From Gallalistipes aquisgranensis (GTDB lineage Bacteria; Bacteroidota; Bacteroidia; Bacteroidales; Rikenellaceae), in assembly GCF_014982715.1 (NCBI RefSeq), contig NZ_JADCJY010000001.1, positions 1,488,001 to 1,552,000 of the forward strand: a DNA stretch of 64,000 bases. The letters run 5' to 3'. Positions 17,061 to 25,809 of the stretch are shown here, one piece after another; position 1 is the stretch's first letter; each line of letters starts with the position of its first letter. Under the pieces are notes generated by a model. The model saw only the letters and a program-made list of their open reading frames with translations, did no database searches and was not told the origin of the DNA. The position numbers and the translations under genes were made by a program.

Positions 17061-18596
17061 CTACTCCTTGGGGAGTTTGACGGCGAAGGTAAAGGTTCGT
17101 GCGTTCTTGTTCGTTCCGCTCGGTTCGCCGACCGAAACGAGCTTCAGCAACGCGACCTTGCCGGCGGCGGGAGAGGTCGGGGCCAGCTTCACGACCCACA
17201 CGCTTCCGACCATATCCTCGCCTCCCTGCATGACAGTGGAGATAACCGAAGAGGGGTCGATCGCCTGGATATCGGCGGCCGTGGCGCTCTCGAAATTGAG
17301 GCTCGACTTGGCGAACGTCGTGGCATTCTTCACCGTGAAATTCTGGAGATTTCCCCCGGCAGCGGAATACTCCTTCGGTTTGGGGTTCTTGGCGATATCG
17401 TAGATACGGATCAGATTAGCGTTTCCGGTCATGTAGTAAACCGCCACGTCGATATGCGACTGCAACGAAGGATCGTCGAAGCAGGCCTGTACCGAATAGG
17501 ATTTCCGGTCGCTGATCGACAGCATGCGGTTGCCGCCGTCCACACCGTCGTTGGCCGGAGCCGTATTGACCAGAATATTCTGCACATAGTAGAGGTTGAC
17601 CAGAGCGTCGGCCGTCGCCGTCGCCGAACGGCCCAGCCGGTCGGTGGCTACCACCTTGACACCCGTCGTCTTATTGGTGAAGGTCATGGTCTCGGCATAG
17701 GCCACGGAGGTCTCGTTCGAATAATCCGTCGATTTGATCCGCTCCTCGTTCGAGCCTTCCAGCCGGTAAAGCTCGACCTTCGCCAGGCCGCCCTCCGATT
17801 CGATCTGCACCTCCACGGCCTTCTGCTCGTCCTTGTCGGCGATGATGGTGCTCTGCGCGAAAGTCAGGACGGGAGGAGCCACGGTCGTATAGTGCACGGG
17901 GAGGGTCTGGATAGTCACCTGTCCGTAGCTGTCCACGGCCCTCACCTTCAGCCCCGTGTCGAACTCGTCGTAGGGAATGACCTCGTTGTAGGTCCACGTG
18001 CTCCTGGCATCCTCATCCGGATCAAAGGAAACGGACGCATAGTCCACCTGTCCGGTGGTCTTCACACGGGTGAGCTCGACGGAGGCCAGCAGGGCCGAAG
18101 TCGTCACCGTGATACCCGTGGCGGGCATATCCACCTGGTCCCTCTCGTCGTACTCGATGGAAGCGGGATCGAACGTAATGGACGGCGCCTCGACGATATC
18201 CGTCACGGAGATCGGCATGGAGGACTTCACCCGGCGGTCGAGTTTGTCGACGGCCTCGATCACGGCCTCGGTGTAGTCCGCCTCATACTCCACCTCCTCC
18301 GCGAGACTGTAACTCTTGTCGTTGAAAAATTCGGTCACGGTCGTGACGGGAACCGTCTCGCCCTCCGAAGTGAGGATACTGAGCGCCACGCTCTTCAGCC
18401 CGGCTTCGGACTTGATGACCGCAACGACCGGCAGGTTGTCGACCAGATTGAGGTCCGCATCCAGTTCGTCGTACACGAACGTGATGACGGGCTCGGCCGA
18501 GGAGGGATCTATCGTCTCGTCGTCGTCCTTGCATCCGGCAAGCGACAGGGCGAGGCACCATCCCGCAAGTAAACTTATCAATAATCTTTTGTTCAT
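17061..18596 (-). CDS. SusE-like lipoprotein with three tandem repeats
   Basis: A 511-residue lipoprotein with signal MNKRLLISLLAGWCLALSLAGC (cysteine 22). The mature end CKDDDE is a strong acidic lipoprotein export signal of the Bacteroidota type, so it should be on the cell surface. Three repeats of about 100 residues start at P36, P138 and P242, each opening with P-x-(I/L)-T-F and closing in a VxAxDxLGR/DSYG-like strand; they look like immunoglobulin-type folds. The remainder (about 335-511) is beta-rich and different. Its position after susD and the fasciclin gene argues for a surface glycan-binding role, by analogy to SusE/SusF. No specific ligand is assigned. Confidence 0.8.
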   Translation of the reverse strand: MNKRLLISLLAGWCLALSLAGCKDDDETIDPSSAEPVITFVYDELDADLNLVDNLPVVAVIKSEAGLKSVALSILTSEGETVPVTTVTEFFNDKSYSLAEEVEYEADYTEAVIEAVDKLDRRVKSSMPISVTDIVEAPSITFDPASIEYDERDQVDMPATGITVTTSALLASVELTRVKTTGQVDYASVSFDPDEDARSTWTYNEVIPYDEFDTGLKVRAVDSYGQVTIQTLPVHYTTVAPPVLTFAQSTIIADKDEQKAVEVQIESEGGLAKVELYRLEGSNEERIKSTDYSNETSVAYAETMTFTNKTTGVKVVATDRLGRSATATADALVNLYYVQNILVNTAPANDGVDGGNRMLSISDRKSYSVQACFDDPSLQSHIDVAVYYMTGNANLIRIYDIAKNPKPKEYSAAGGNLQNFTVKNATTFAKSSLNFESATAADIQAIDPSSVISTVMQGGEDMVGSVWVVKLAPTSPAAGKVALLKLVSVGEPSGTNKNARTFTFAVKLPKE

Positions 18597-18629
18597 GGCA
18601 TTTTCCTGTTTTAAAGATTCACCTCCGTC

Positions 18630-19238
18630 TTATTTCTTGTAGTAGCAGTAGTTGTCGAAGACATGGATCACCCCGTTGGTGGGCATGATATTCGAGCTGA
18701 CGGCATGACGCAGGGGAGAGTTGCCATTGGTCCCCGTGTCGTTCACGATGATGGCGCCGGCGTCGGCCATCCAGGGATTCTTGCGGGTGAGCATCGTCAT
18801 CAGGCCCTGCTCGCCCCGGCGCAGCGTCAGCACGAACATCGCTTCGACCTGCAGTTCGCCGTACCCGCTGTAACGGCCGTCGACGATATGGTAGAGCAGC
18901 AGATTCTTCACATCCTCCGCGGGCACTTCGGTAATGCTCGTATAGGTGCCGTAGGAGTTCACGAACGAACTGATAGCCGTATTGGTCAGCGCCAGGAACG
19001 TGTACTCATGCCCGGTCTGCGTGTAGTAATCCCTCATGCCGGCGTGGTCGATGGCCGTCATGAAATCGCTGAAAATATCGCTGCGGGACTCGAAATACTC
19101 CCATGCCGTCATATTGATATGGGGGTCGAGCACCGAACCGTTGTATTCGGCATCGGTCTGCAGCTTCATGTCGTCGCATCCCGCCGCCAGCAGGAGCACC
19201 GCAAAACATGCAATCTTTGCAAATATATTCTTACACAT
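18630..19238 (-). CDS. Fasciclin-domain lipoprotein
   Basis: A 202-residue lipoprotein with signal MCKNIFAKIACFAVLLLAAGC and acidic mature end CDDMK. Residues about 45-200 form one fasciclin (FAS1) domain, shown by FTFLAL-like YTFLALTNTAISSFV, the VKNLLLYHIVDGRY H-box segment and the closing NGVIHVFDNY. Fasciclin domains mediate adhesion or binding, and such lipoproteins are common beside SusD genes in the Bacteroidota. It lies between susD and the SusE-like gene in one transcript, so a role in surface capture of the substrate is likely but inferred. Confidence 0.85.
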   Translation of the reverse strand: MCKNIFAKIACFAVLLLAAGCDDMKLQTDAEYNGSVLDPHINMTAWEYFESRSDIFSDFMTAIDHAGMRDYYTQTGHEYTFLALTNTAISSFVNSYGTYTSITEVPAEDVKNLLLYHIVDGRYSGYGELQVEAMFVLTLRRGEQGLMTMLTRKNPWMADAGAIIVNDTGTNGNSPLRHAVSSNIMPTNGVIHVFDNYCYYKK

Positions 19239-19259
19239 GACTCGTTTGGATTTACGGAT

Positions 19260-20699
19260 TTATTCGGTTGTCGCATAATAGCTGTTCTGCACCAGCTTCG
19301 GATTGTGGTCTATGAGCGAATAGTTGATCGGCAGAAGCTCGTTGCCGTCCTCCTGGCAGCCGTTGATGGGACCCATGACCGTTTTCCAGCGGCCCGTGCG
19401 CACCAGGTCGAACCAGCGGCGTCCCTCGCCGATAAGCTCGCGCTGCCGCTCGTCGAGGATGAAGTCCACGATCTGGTCCTCGGTACCGAAATCGTCGGCC
19501 GTAGGCGTTTCGAGCCCGGCACGGGTACGGATGGGTTTGATCAGGTCGAGCGCCTCCTCCCACTTGCTCTGGCGGGCCTGTGCCTCGGCCTGCAGCAGGA
19601 TCATGTCCGAATAGCGGTAGATCGGGTAACCGATTTCGCAGGTCTTGTTCAGCGTCGAGGAGATAGTGCCCGATATGTACTTGCGCATCTCCCAGCCCGA
19701 CTGGTATTCCACGGCCACCAGCGGCAGGCGCAGGTCGGCCGCATCGTACTTGTTGCGCAGCACTTCCGAGACCACGGCGGCACGGTTGCCCGAACCGGTG
19801 AACCACTGGTACATGTAGCTGTATCCGTTGGCACCCACCTCGTCCATGTTGAAATGCACGACGAAGATGAACTCCTTGGTCGAATACTCGTCGTTTTCGG
19901 GCGTGTTGTCCGACGCCTTGTTGTTGAGCTCTTCGGTGAACATCTTCTTCCAGGTGTTGATATCGGTTTCGAGCGCCATGAAGGTCGCGTCGCCCTTCAT
20001 CTTCTCGATGGTCTGGTCCGCGAGGTTATACTCGCCCAGCCACATGTAGACGTCGGCCATGATCGCCCACACGCCGTAGATCGAGATACGCTTGCGCTCC
20101 TTGTTTCCCGTCCGGTCGATCAGCGACTCGGCCTTCCGGAGATCCTCGAGAATCACCTCGCGCAGAATGTAGTCCTTGTCGGTGCGCTCGCGGTAGATGT
20201 CGTCGCTGAACTTTTCGTTCGGCTCGGTGAACAGGGGCACGTCGCCCCACAGGCGCACGGCGTAGAAATAGGCCAGCGCCCGCATGGCATAGGCCTGTCC
20301 CAACAGGTCGTTCTGGTCCGTCACCGAGGGCATGTCGACCTTGGGCAGGTACTTGATACAGAGGTTGGCCTGGTTGATGACCGTGTACAGGTCGGACCAG
20401 TCGGCGCAATCGAGGTCCGTGGTGAGCTGGTTTTCCATCACGCGCTGCTGCGTGGCCGCCGACGAAGAACCCGGTTCGAAATCGTCCGAACGGAACTCGC
20501 CCCAGTAGAAGTAGTTCGCACGCATCGCCGTGCGGAAATAGCTGTAAATCTGGCTGACCCCGGCCTTCGCATCGCGCGAGGAAGACCACATCTGGTTGGC
20601 CGGGACTTCGCTGACGGGCTGCTCATCGAGGAACGAGGCACACGAAACGAATCCCGCCGCCAGCGACACAGCGATAAATGTACGATATATATTTTTCAT
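19260..20699 (-). CDS. SusD/RagB family outer-membrane lipoprotein
   Basis: The ATG at 20699 gives 479 residues with lipoprotein signal MKNIYRTFIAVSLAAGFVSC and the typical SusD beginning ASFLDEQPVSEVP. Internal hallmarks are QAYAMRALAYFYAVRLWGDV (tetratricopeptide-like helices), YRYSDMILLQAEAQARQ and FILDERQRELIGEGRRWFDL, the last being a very diagnostic SusD motif. SusD proteins cap the SusC channel at the surface and bind the glycan. It starts 10 bases after the end of the susC gene and is followed by the fasciclin gene. Confidence 0.96.
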   Translation of the reverse strand: MKNIYRTFIAVSLAAGFVSCASFLDEQPVSEVPANQMWSSSRDAKAGVSQIYSYFRTAMRANYFYWGEFRSDDFEPGSSSAATQQRVMENQLTTDLDCADWSDLYTVINQANLCIKYLPKVDMPSVTDQNDLLGQAYAMRALAYFYAVRLWGDVPLFTEPNEKFSDDIYRERTDKDYILREVILEDLRKAESLIDRTGNKERKRISIYGVWAIMADVYMWLGEYNLADQTIEKMKGDATFMALETDINTWKKMFTEELNNKASDNTPENDEYSTKEFIFVVHFNMDEVGANGYSYMYQWFTGSGNRAAVVSEVLRNKYDAADLRLPLVAVEYQSGWEMRKYISGTISSTLNKTCEIGYPIYRYSDMILLQAEAQARQSKWEEALDLIKPIRTRAGLETPTADDFGTEDQIVDFILDERQRELIGEGRRWFDLVRTGRWKTVMGPINGCQEDGNELLPINYSLIDHNPKLVQNSYYATTE

Positions 20700-20709
20700 G
20701 ATCAACGGA

Positions 20710-23700
20710 TTAAAATTTAACGTTCAAACCCAGACCGAACTCGCGTTTCTTGGGATAGCGGTAGGTATCCTTGCCGATCTGCAGGGGATTCGAGGTGGAG
20801 AACTCCGGATCGTATCCGCTGTACGAAGTCCACGTCAGGGGGTTGTTCGCAAAGAAATAGACCTGGACGCCCTGGATGCGCAACGGTTTGACCCAGCGTT
20901 CGGGCAGATCGTACGACAGGCGGATGTTCGACAGACGGATGTAATCGGCATCCTCGACGTAGAACGAATTGGCGTAACGGGCGTTGTTGTACTCGTCGTT
21001 GTAGGGACGCGGGTAGAGCGCCTGGTCGCCGGGCTTGGTCCAGATGTTGTAGATGACGTCGGGCGAAGGGGTCGTCGAACTGTATTGGAACATGTTGCGG
21101 GTGTGTTCGGCCGAATTGTAGATCTGCCCGCCGAACGAATAGTAGAACGAGACGAAGAGACTGACGCTCTTGTAGGTGATCGTCGTGCTCAGACCTCCCG
21201 TATAGGTCGGAAGGGCGTTGCCGATAATCATACGGTCGCTCTCGTCGATGATGCCGTTGCCGTCGCGGTCCACCCAGTTCACGTCGCCGCCGCGGAACGC
21301 CTTGCCGTTGGCCAGCTTCTTCTGCACGATGTCACCCGTATAGACTTCGCCGTTGAGCGTATAGTGGCTGAAAGTGCCGTTTTCGAAAACGGGCGTGAGC
21401 TGCTGTCCGGAACCGGGAACGAAGGCGTTCGACTCGTCGTAGGGGAAGATGTTGATCTGGCGGTAGCCGTAGAAGTCGCCCAGCGATCCGCCTTCGGATA
21501 TCCACCACAGGTCGCTCTCCAGATAGGGATCGCCGTCGGAGAGCTGTTCGATCTTGTTCCAGTTGCGGGAGATGTTGAACGAAGCGTTCCACCGGAAGTT
21601 CGGCCGGCGGATCAGGTCGCCCGCGATCGAGAACTCGAAACCTTTGTTGCTCACGGCCCCCATGTTCATCCGCATGGACGAGAATCCCGACTCGCCCGGC
21701 AGCTCGCGGTTGGCCAGCAGACCGTCGGTGTATTTGTCATAGTAGTCCGCCGTGACGGTCATGCGGCTGTCGAAGAAGCTCAGGTCGAGACCTACGTCGA
21801 TCTGCCGGGTCTCCTCCCAGCGCAGATTGTCCACGGCGAGCCGTGCGGGATAGACGCCGCCCACGCCGTCGTAAATGTCGCCCGTCGCATAGGAATAGAG
21901 GTAATCGTAGTTGCCGATCTGCTCGTTACCGGTGATACCCCAGCTGACACGGATCTTGGCATCGTCGAGGGCCCGGCGCGAAAACTTCATGAAAGGCTCG
22001 TCCGAAATGCGCCATGCCGCCGACACGGAGGGGAAATTACCCCAGCGGTTCTCCTTCGAGAAGCGGGAAGAGCCGTCCCGGCGGAACGTAGCCTGAATCA
22101 GATACTTCGATTTCCAGTCGTAGGCGACGCGGGCGAACAGCGACGCCATGGAGTGGTTCTGCTGCCAGGTACCGGTCGAACTGAGCGTAAGGTTCGCCGC
22201 GAAAGCGTTCATCGTGGGGATGAAGTCGGTGGAGGAGTTGATACCCTCCATCACATTCGAATCGGTCCGCCACTGCTGTTCGCTGAATCCGACGAGGGCC
22301 TGGAAATTGTGGTTGCCCCACTTGTTCTTATAGGTGAGGATATTTTCGTTCAGCCAGTTCCAGTTCAGGTAATCGGTGGCGTAGCCGCTGTTGCTCGTCT
22401 GCCACTCGTCGGTAATCATGCTCGGATAGACGCGGCTGCGTTTATTGAGGTAGGCGTTCGCGTTGATACTGGTCTGGAAGGTCAGCCCCTTGGCCAGCTT
22501 GATGTCGAATCCCTGGTAGAAATTGGCCTGGTAATACTCCGTGCGGTCGGTGGTGTACTCCACCTGCGCCAGCGGACTCTTCTGTCCCTGGAATACGCCG
22601 GCCAGCGTCCCGTCCGGATAGTAGAGGTTGAAATAGGGACGCCGCGAGAGCATGGCGGTCATCAGCTGACCTTCGTTGAGGCCGTTCTTCTGCGAATAGC
22701 CCAGCGACAGACGGCTGCGCAGGCTGAGCCACTCGTTGGCCGTGTAGTCGGCATTGATACGGGCGGTGAGACGCCGGAAATCCGTGTTGGGAATGATACC
22801 GCGCTCGTTGTAGTAACTCGTCGAGCCGAAATACTTCATCTTTTTCGACCCGCCCGAAACGCTCAGGTCCACCTGGTCTTTCTGTCCCCACTGGAACAGG
22901 AGGTCCTGGTAGTCGTTATCCACGTTGAATGCGGCGTTGAGCGAATCCTGTATGATGACCATGTTCTCATTGGGAGAGCCCACCCCGTACTCCAGGAAAT
23001 AGTCGCGGCGCAACTGGTCGTAATAGCGGCGGTCGGCACGGGTGGCCTGCGCGAGCTTGTGCGACAGCTGGCTGAATGAATGGTAATACTTCAGGTCGAT
23101 GCGCGGGGTGCCCGTCTGTCCGCTCTTGGTGGTCACGAGGATCACACCGTTGGCCGAACGCGAACCGTACATGGCGGCCGAAGCGGCATCCTTCAGCACC
23201 TCGATCGAAACGACGTCGCCCGGGTTGATGGCGTCCATGTCCTCCATCGGGATACCGTCCACCACGTAGAGGGGTTTCACGCCGTCGGCCGAGAAGGTGG
23301 AGATACCGCGGATGTTGATCTGGGCGCTCTCACCCGGCTGACCCGACCCGGCCGTGATCTGCACGCCGGCCACCTGGCCCTGCAACGCCTCGAAAACGTT
23401 CGAGGGAATCTTGCGCTCGATCGCCTCGGAGGAGATCGAGGCGATCGACCCCGTCACGTCGCGCTTGCGCATGGTACCGTAGGCCACGACCACCACGTCG
23501 TCGATCTCTTTCGTATCGGCCTGCAGGGTGATCTTCAGCGAGCTGGCATTCACCGTGAGTTTCTGGGTGAGGTACCCGATGAAGGAGACCTCCACGGAAG
23601 CGCCCTTTTTGGAAAGGGTCAGCGTAAACTTACCGTCCTTGCCGGTCACCGTACCGTTGGAGGTGCCGGATTCGACGACCGTGGCGCCGATCAGCGGCTG

Positions 23701-23829
23701 CCCGTCCCCGGAAACCGTCCCCGAGACGGTGAACTTTTCCCCGCTCTGGGCGACAGCAAGTCCCGCATACAACTGTGCGACCGCCAGCAGGCCGACGTAC
23801 AGCAAACGAACTTTAGTCAATAGTTTCAT
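20710..23829 (-). CDS. SusC/RagA family TonB-dependent receptor
   Basis: Start ATG 23829 gives 1039 residues with a signal peptide ending near AVAQSGEKF. The N-terminal carboxypeptidase-like domain (FTVSGTVSGDGQPLIGATVV, residues about 30-105) is followed by the plug, which opens with DDVVVVAYGTMRKRDVTGSI and contains INIRGISTFSADG and KDAASAAMYGSRSANGVILV. The rest is the 22-strand barrel ending in an aromatic residue (VKF). It forms the outer-membrane importer with the adjacent SusD, energised by TonB. It is the first gene of the carbohydrate locus. No ECF sigma/anti-sigma pair, SusR-type or hybrid two-component regulator is next to it in this window. Confidence 0.97.
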   Translation of the reverse strand: MKLLTKVRLLYVGLLAVAQLYAGLAVAQSGEKFTVSGTVSGDGQPLIGATVVESGTSNGTVTGKDGKFTLTLSKKGASVEVSFIGYLTQKLTVNASSLKITLQADTKEIDDVVVVAYGTMRKRDVTGSIASISSEAIERKIPSNVFEALQGQVAGVQITAGSGQPGESAQINIRGISTFSADGVKPLYVVDGIPMEDMDAINPGDVVSIEVLKDAASAAMYGSRSANGVILVTTKSGQTGTPRIDLKYYHSFSQLSHKLAQATRADRRYYDQLRRDYFLEYGVGSPNENMVIIQDSLNAAFNVDNDYQDLLFQWGQKDQVDLSVSGGSKKMKYFGSTSYYNERGIIPNTDFRRLTARINADYTANEWLSLRSRLSLGYSQKNGLNEGQLMTAMLSRRPYFNLYYPDGTLAGVFQGQKSPLAQVEYTTDRTEYYQANFYQGFDIKLAKGLTFQTSINANAYLNKRSRVYPSMITDEWQTSNSGYATDYLNWNWLNENILTYKNKWGNHNFQALVGFSEQQWRTDSNVMEGINSSTDFIPTMNAFAANLTLSSTGTWQQNHSMASLFARVAYDWKSKYLIQATFRRDGSSRFSKENRWGNFPSVSAAWRISDEPFMKFSRRALDDAKIRVSWGITGNEQIGNYDYLYSYATGDIYDGVGGVYPARLAVDNLRWEETRQIDVGLDLSFFDSRMTVTADYYDKYTDGLLANRELPGESGFSSMRMNMGAVSNKGFEFSIAGDLIRRPNFRWNASFNISRNWNKIEQLSDGDPYLESDLWWISEGGSLGDFYGYRQINIFPYDESNAFVPGSGQQLTPVFENGTFSHYTLNGEVYTGDIVQKKLANGKAFRGGDVNWVDRDGNGIIDESDRMIIGNALPTYTGGLSTTITYKSVSLFVSFYYSFGGQIYNSAEHTRNMFQYSSTTPSPDVIYNIWTKPGDQALYPRPYNDEYNNARYANSFYVEDADYIRLSNIRLSYDLPERWVKPLRIQGVQVYFFANNPLTWTSYSGYDPEFSTSNPLQIGKDTYRYPKKREFGLGLNVKF

Positions 23830-24300
23830 TTTAAAATAGTTTTGGATTATGTTGAAAAAAATGGCACTGCAATTCCCCGATCCGTCGCAAGCCGGTATTT
23901 TCCGCGACATTTAATAATTAATTATAAACACACACAGGCATTACACTCCGAACCCCCGAACAAGCCATTCCATTAATATAAATTTACACAAATAAAAAAA
24001 GATTATTTCTTAAAAGCAACCGACTGGCCCATACATAAATAAGCATTTCGGCTCATTTTTACCCATAAGTTCCTCCGGTCTCCGGTGCCGGGTCCGGGAC
24101 GGAAAATCCCGGCTAAATCCGTTTATTTCCCGCTTTCGGATTGCAGGAATCCGTCCGGCACCCGACCCGGCCGCCCGTTCCTATTTACGTATTTTTTACG
24201 CTAAGAAATTTCGGCCCGGTCCGCCTCGGCCGTACCCGGAATCCGCATGTCACGGCCGTTTCCGGAATCTCCCGGCACCGGAAGGCCGCCCACAATTCTT
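23830..24300. promoter_or_regulatory. Upstream region of the carbohydrate locus, no gene
   Basis: This is the longest gene-free stretch. The part at about 23895-24075 is strikingly AT-rich for this chromosome and should hold the susC promoter, but I find no perfect TAnnTTTG box on the minus strand. A perfect 12-base palindrome ATAATTAATTAT lies at 23914-23925, 85 bases before the susC start. Short GC hairpins occur at 24087-24113. No RNA gene is recognised. Confidence 0.5.
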
Positions 24301-24331
24301 TTTGTATTACGGATGGGATTCGCTACCTTTG
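24301..24331 (+). promoter_or_regulatory. Full Bacteroidota promoter for the rlmD-like gene
   Basis: TTTG at 24301-24304, exactly 19 bases, then TACCTTTG at 24324-24331: a complete match to the Bacteroidota -33/-7 consensus. It places transcription start near 24337, which excludes the longer upstream reading of the gene and supports the GTG start at 24358. Confidence 0.85.
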
Positions 24332-24357
24332 TCATCCATTTCAAATCAGGAACAACC

Positions 24358-25770
24358 GTGGCAAGAAAGAGAGGAAATCTGCCTCTGATCGAGGCGTTGG
24401 AGATCGTGGACATCGCGGCCGAAGGCAAGGCGCTCGGCCGGTACGACGAACAGGTGGTGTTCGTCCCGCTGGCCCTGCCGGGCGATGTGGTGGACGTACA
24501 GGTGACCGTCAAACGCAGGCGTTTCATGGAGGGACGGATCGTGCGTTACGTGAAACGGTCGGCACTCGCCGCCGAACCCTTCTGCGAACATTTCGGCGTG
24601 TGCGGCGGCTGCAAGTGGCAGAACCTGCCCTACCCCGAACAGCTGCGGTTCAAACAGAAACAGGTGGAGGACCAGCTCTCCCGCATCGGCCGGGTGGAAC
24701 TCCCCCCGGTGGAGCCGATCCTCGGCTCGGAACAGACGGAGTTCTACCGCAACAAGCTGGAATTCACCTTTTCCCACAAACGCTGGATGACCCGCGAGGA
24801 GGTCGAGGCCGGAGGCGAAATAGCCGATCCGGAGGCGCTCGGCTTCCACATTCCCGGCATGTTCGACAAGGTGCTCGACATCCGCCGCTGCTGGCTCCAG
24901 CCCGACCCGTCGAACCCGATCCGGCTCGAAGTGAAACGGTTCTGCCTGGAGAACGGTTACGAATTCTACGACATGCGGGAGCACCGGGGAGTGATGCGCA
25001 ACCTGGTGATCCGCACCGCATCGACGGGCGAAGTGATGGTGATCGCGGTCTTCGCACGGGACGACCGGGAAAAAATCGCCCTTTTGTTGGACCGCCTTGC
25101 AACGAAATTCCCCGAAATTACATCTTTGATGTATGTGGTGAACACGAAACTGAACGACACGTTCGGCGACCTGGAAGTCCTGCTGTGGCGGGGACGCGAC
25201 CATATCTTCGAGGAGATGGAGGGTCTCCGGTTCAAGATCGGCCCCAAATCGTTCTACCAGACCAACTCGGCGCAGGCCCTGAGGCTCTACCGGGTGGCCA
25301 GGGAGTTCGCGGAGCTCACGGGCGGGGAAACCGTCTACGACCTCTACACGGGAACGGGAACCATCGCCAACTTCGTGGCCCGGCAGTGCGGCAAGGTTGT
25401 TGGAGTGGAGTACGTGCCCGAGGCCATCGAGGATGCGAAGGTCAATTCGGCGATCAACGGCATCGGAAACACGGTGTTCTACGCCGGAGACATGAAGGAC
25501 GTGCTGAGCGACGCCTTTATCGCGGAGAACGGCCGGCCCGACGTGGTGATCCTCGATCCTCCCCGGGCGGGCATCCATCCGGACGTGGCGGAGACCATCC
25601 TGCGGGCGGAACCCCGGCGGATCGTCTATGTAAGTTGCAACCCCGCCACACAGGCACGCGACATCGCCCTGCTGGACGGACTCTACCGCGTGGAGCGGGT
25701 GCAGCCGGTGGACATGTTTCCCCACACGCACCATGTGGAGAACGTGGTGAAACTGTCGAGGAGACGATAG
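24358..25770 (+). CDS. rlmD: 23S rRNA (uracil-5-)-methyltransferase, RlmD/RumA type
   Basis: Start is set at GTG 24358 (reading MARKRGNLPLIEALE) because the promoter lies immediately upstream. The 470-residue product has a TRAM domain (about residues 8-65), a four-cysteine iron-sulfur cluster region including C-G-V-C-G-G-C-K, and a SAM methyltransferase domain with YDLYTGTGTIANFVARQ and VVILDPPRAGIHP. The catalytic cysteine is in VYVSCNPATQARD. It methylates C5 of a uridine in 23S rRNA; a tRNA U54 role cannot be excluded because the families are close. It is first of a plus-strand run of modification enzymes. Confidence 0.9.
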   Translation: MARKRGNLPLIEALEIVDIAAEGKALGRYDEQVVFVPLALPGDVVDVQVTVKRRRFMEGRIVRYVKRSALAAEPFCEHFGVCGGCKWQNLPYPEQLRFKQKQVEDQLSRIGRVELPPVEPILGSEQTEFYRNKLEFTFSHKRWMTREEVEAGGEIADPEALGFHIPGMFDKVLDIRRCWLQPDPSNPIRLEVKRFCLENGYEFYDMREHRGVMRNLVIRTASTGEVMVIAVFARDDREKIALLLDRLATKFPEITSLMYVVNTKLNDTFGDLEVLLWRGRDHIFEEMEGLRFKIGPKSFYQTNSAQALRLYRVAREFAELTGGETVYDLYTGTGTIANFVARQCGKVVGVEYVPEAIEDAKVNSAINGIGNTVFYAGDMKDVLSDAFIAENGRPDVVILDPPRAGIHPDVAETILRAEPRRIVYVSCNPATQARDIALLDGLYRVERVQPVDMFPHTHHVENVVKLSRRR

Positions 25771-25809
25771 GCTACTTTTATTATATACAATAAAAAATAA
25801 CAGACGATT

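Noticed and set aside
20596-23079. Open frame of 827 codons antisense to susC
   Set aside because: It is a shadow of the TonB-dependent receptor, with Val/Glu/Arg/Gly-rich composition and no domain.
24247-24357. N-terminal extension of the rlmD-like gene from ATG 24247
   Set aside because: A complete TTTG-N19-TACCTTTG promoter lies inside it, so transcription would begin after that ATG; the extension also matches nothing in the family.
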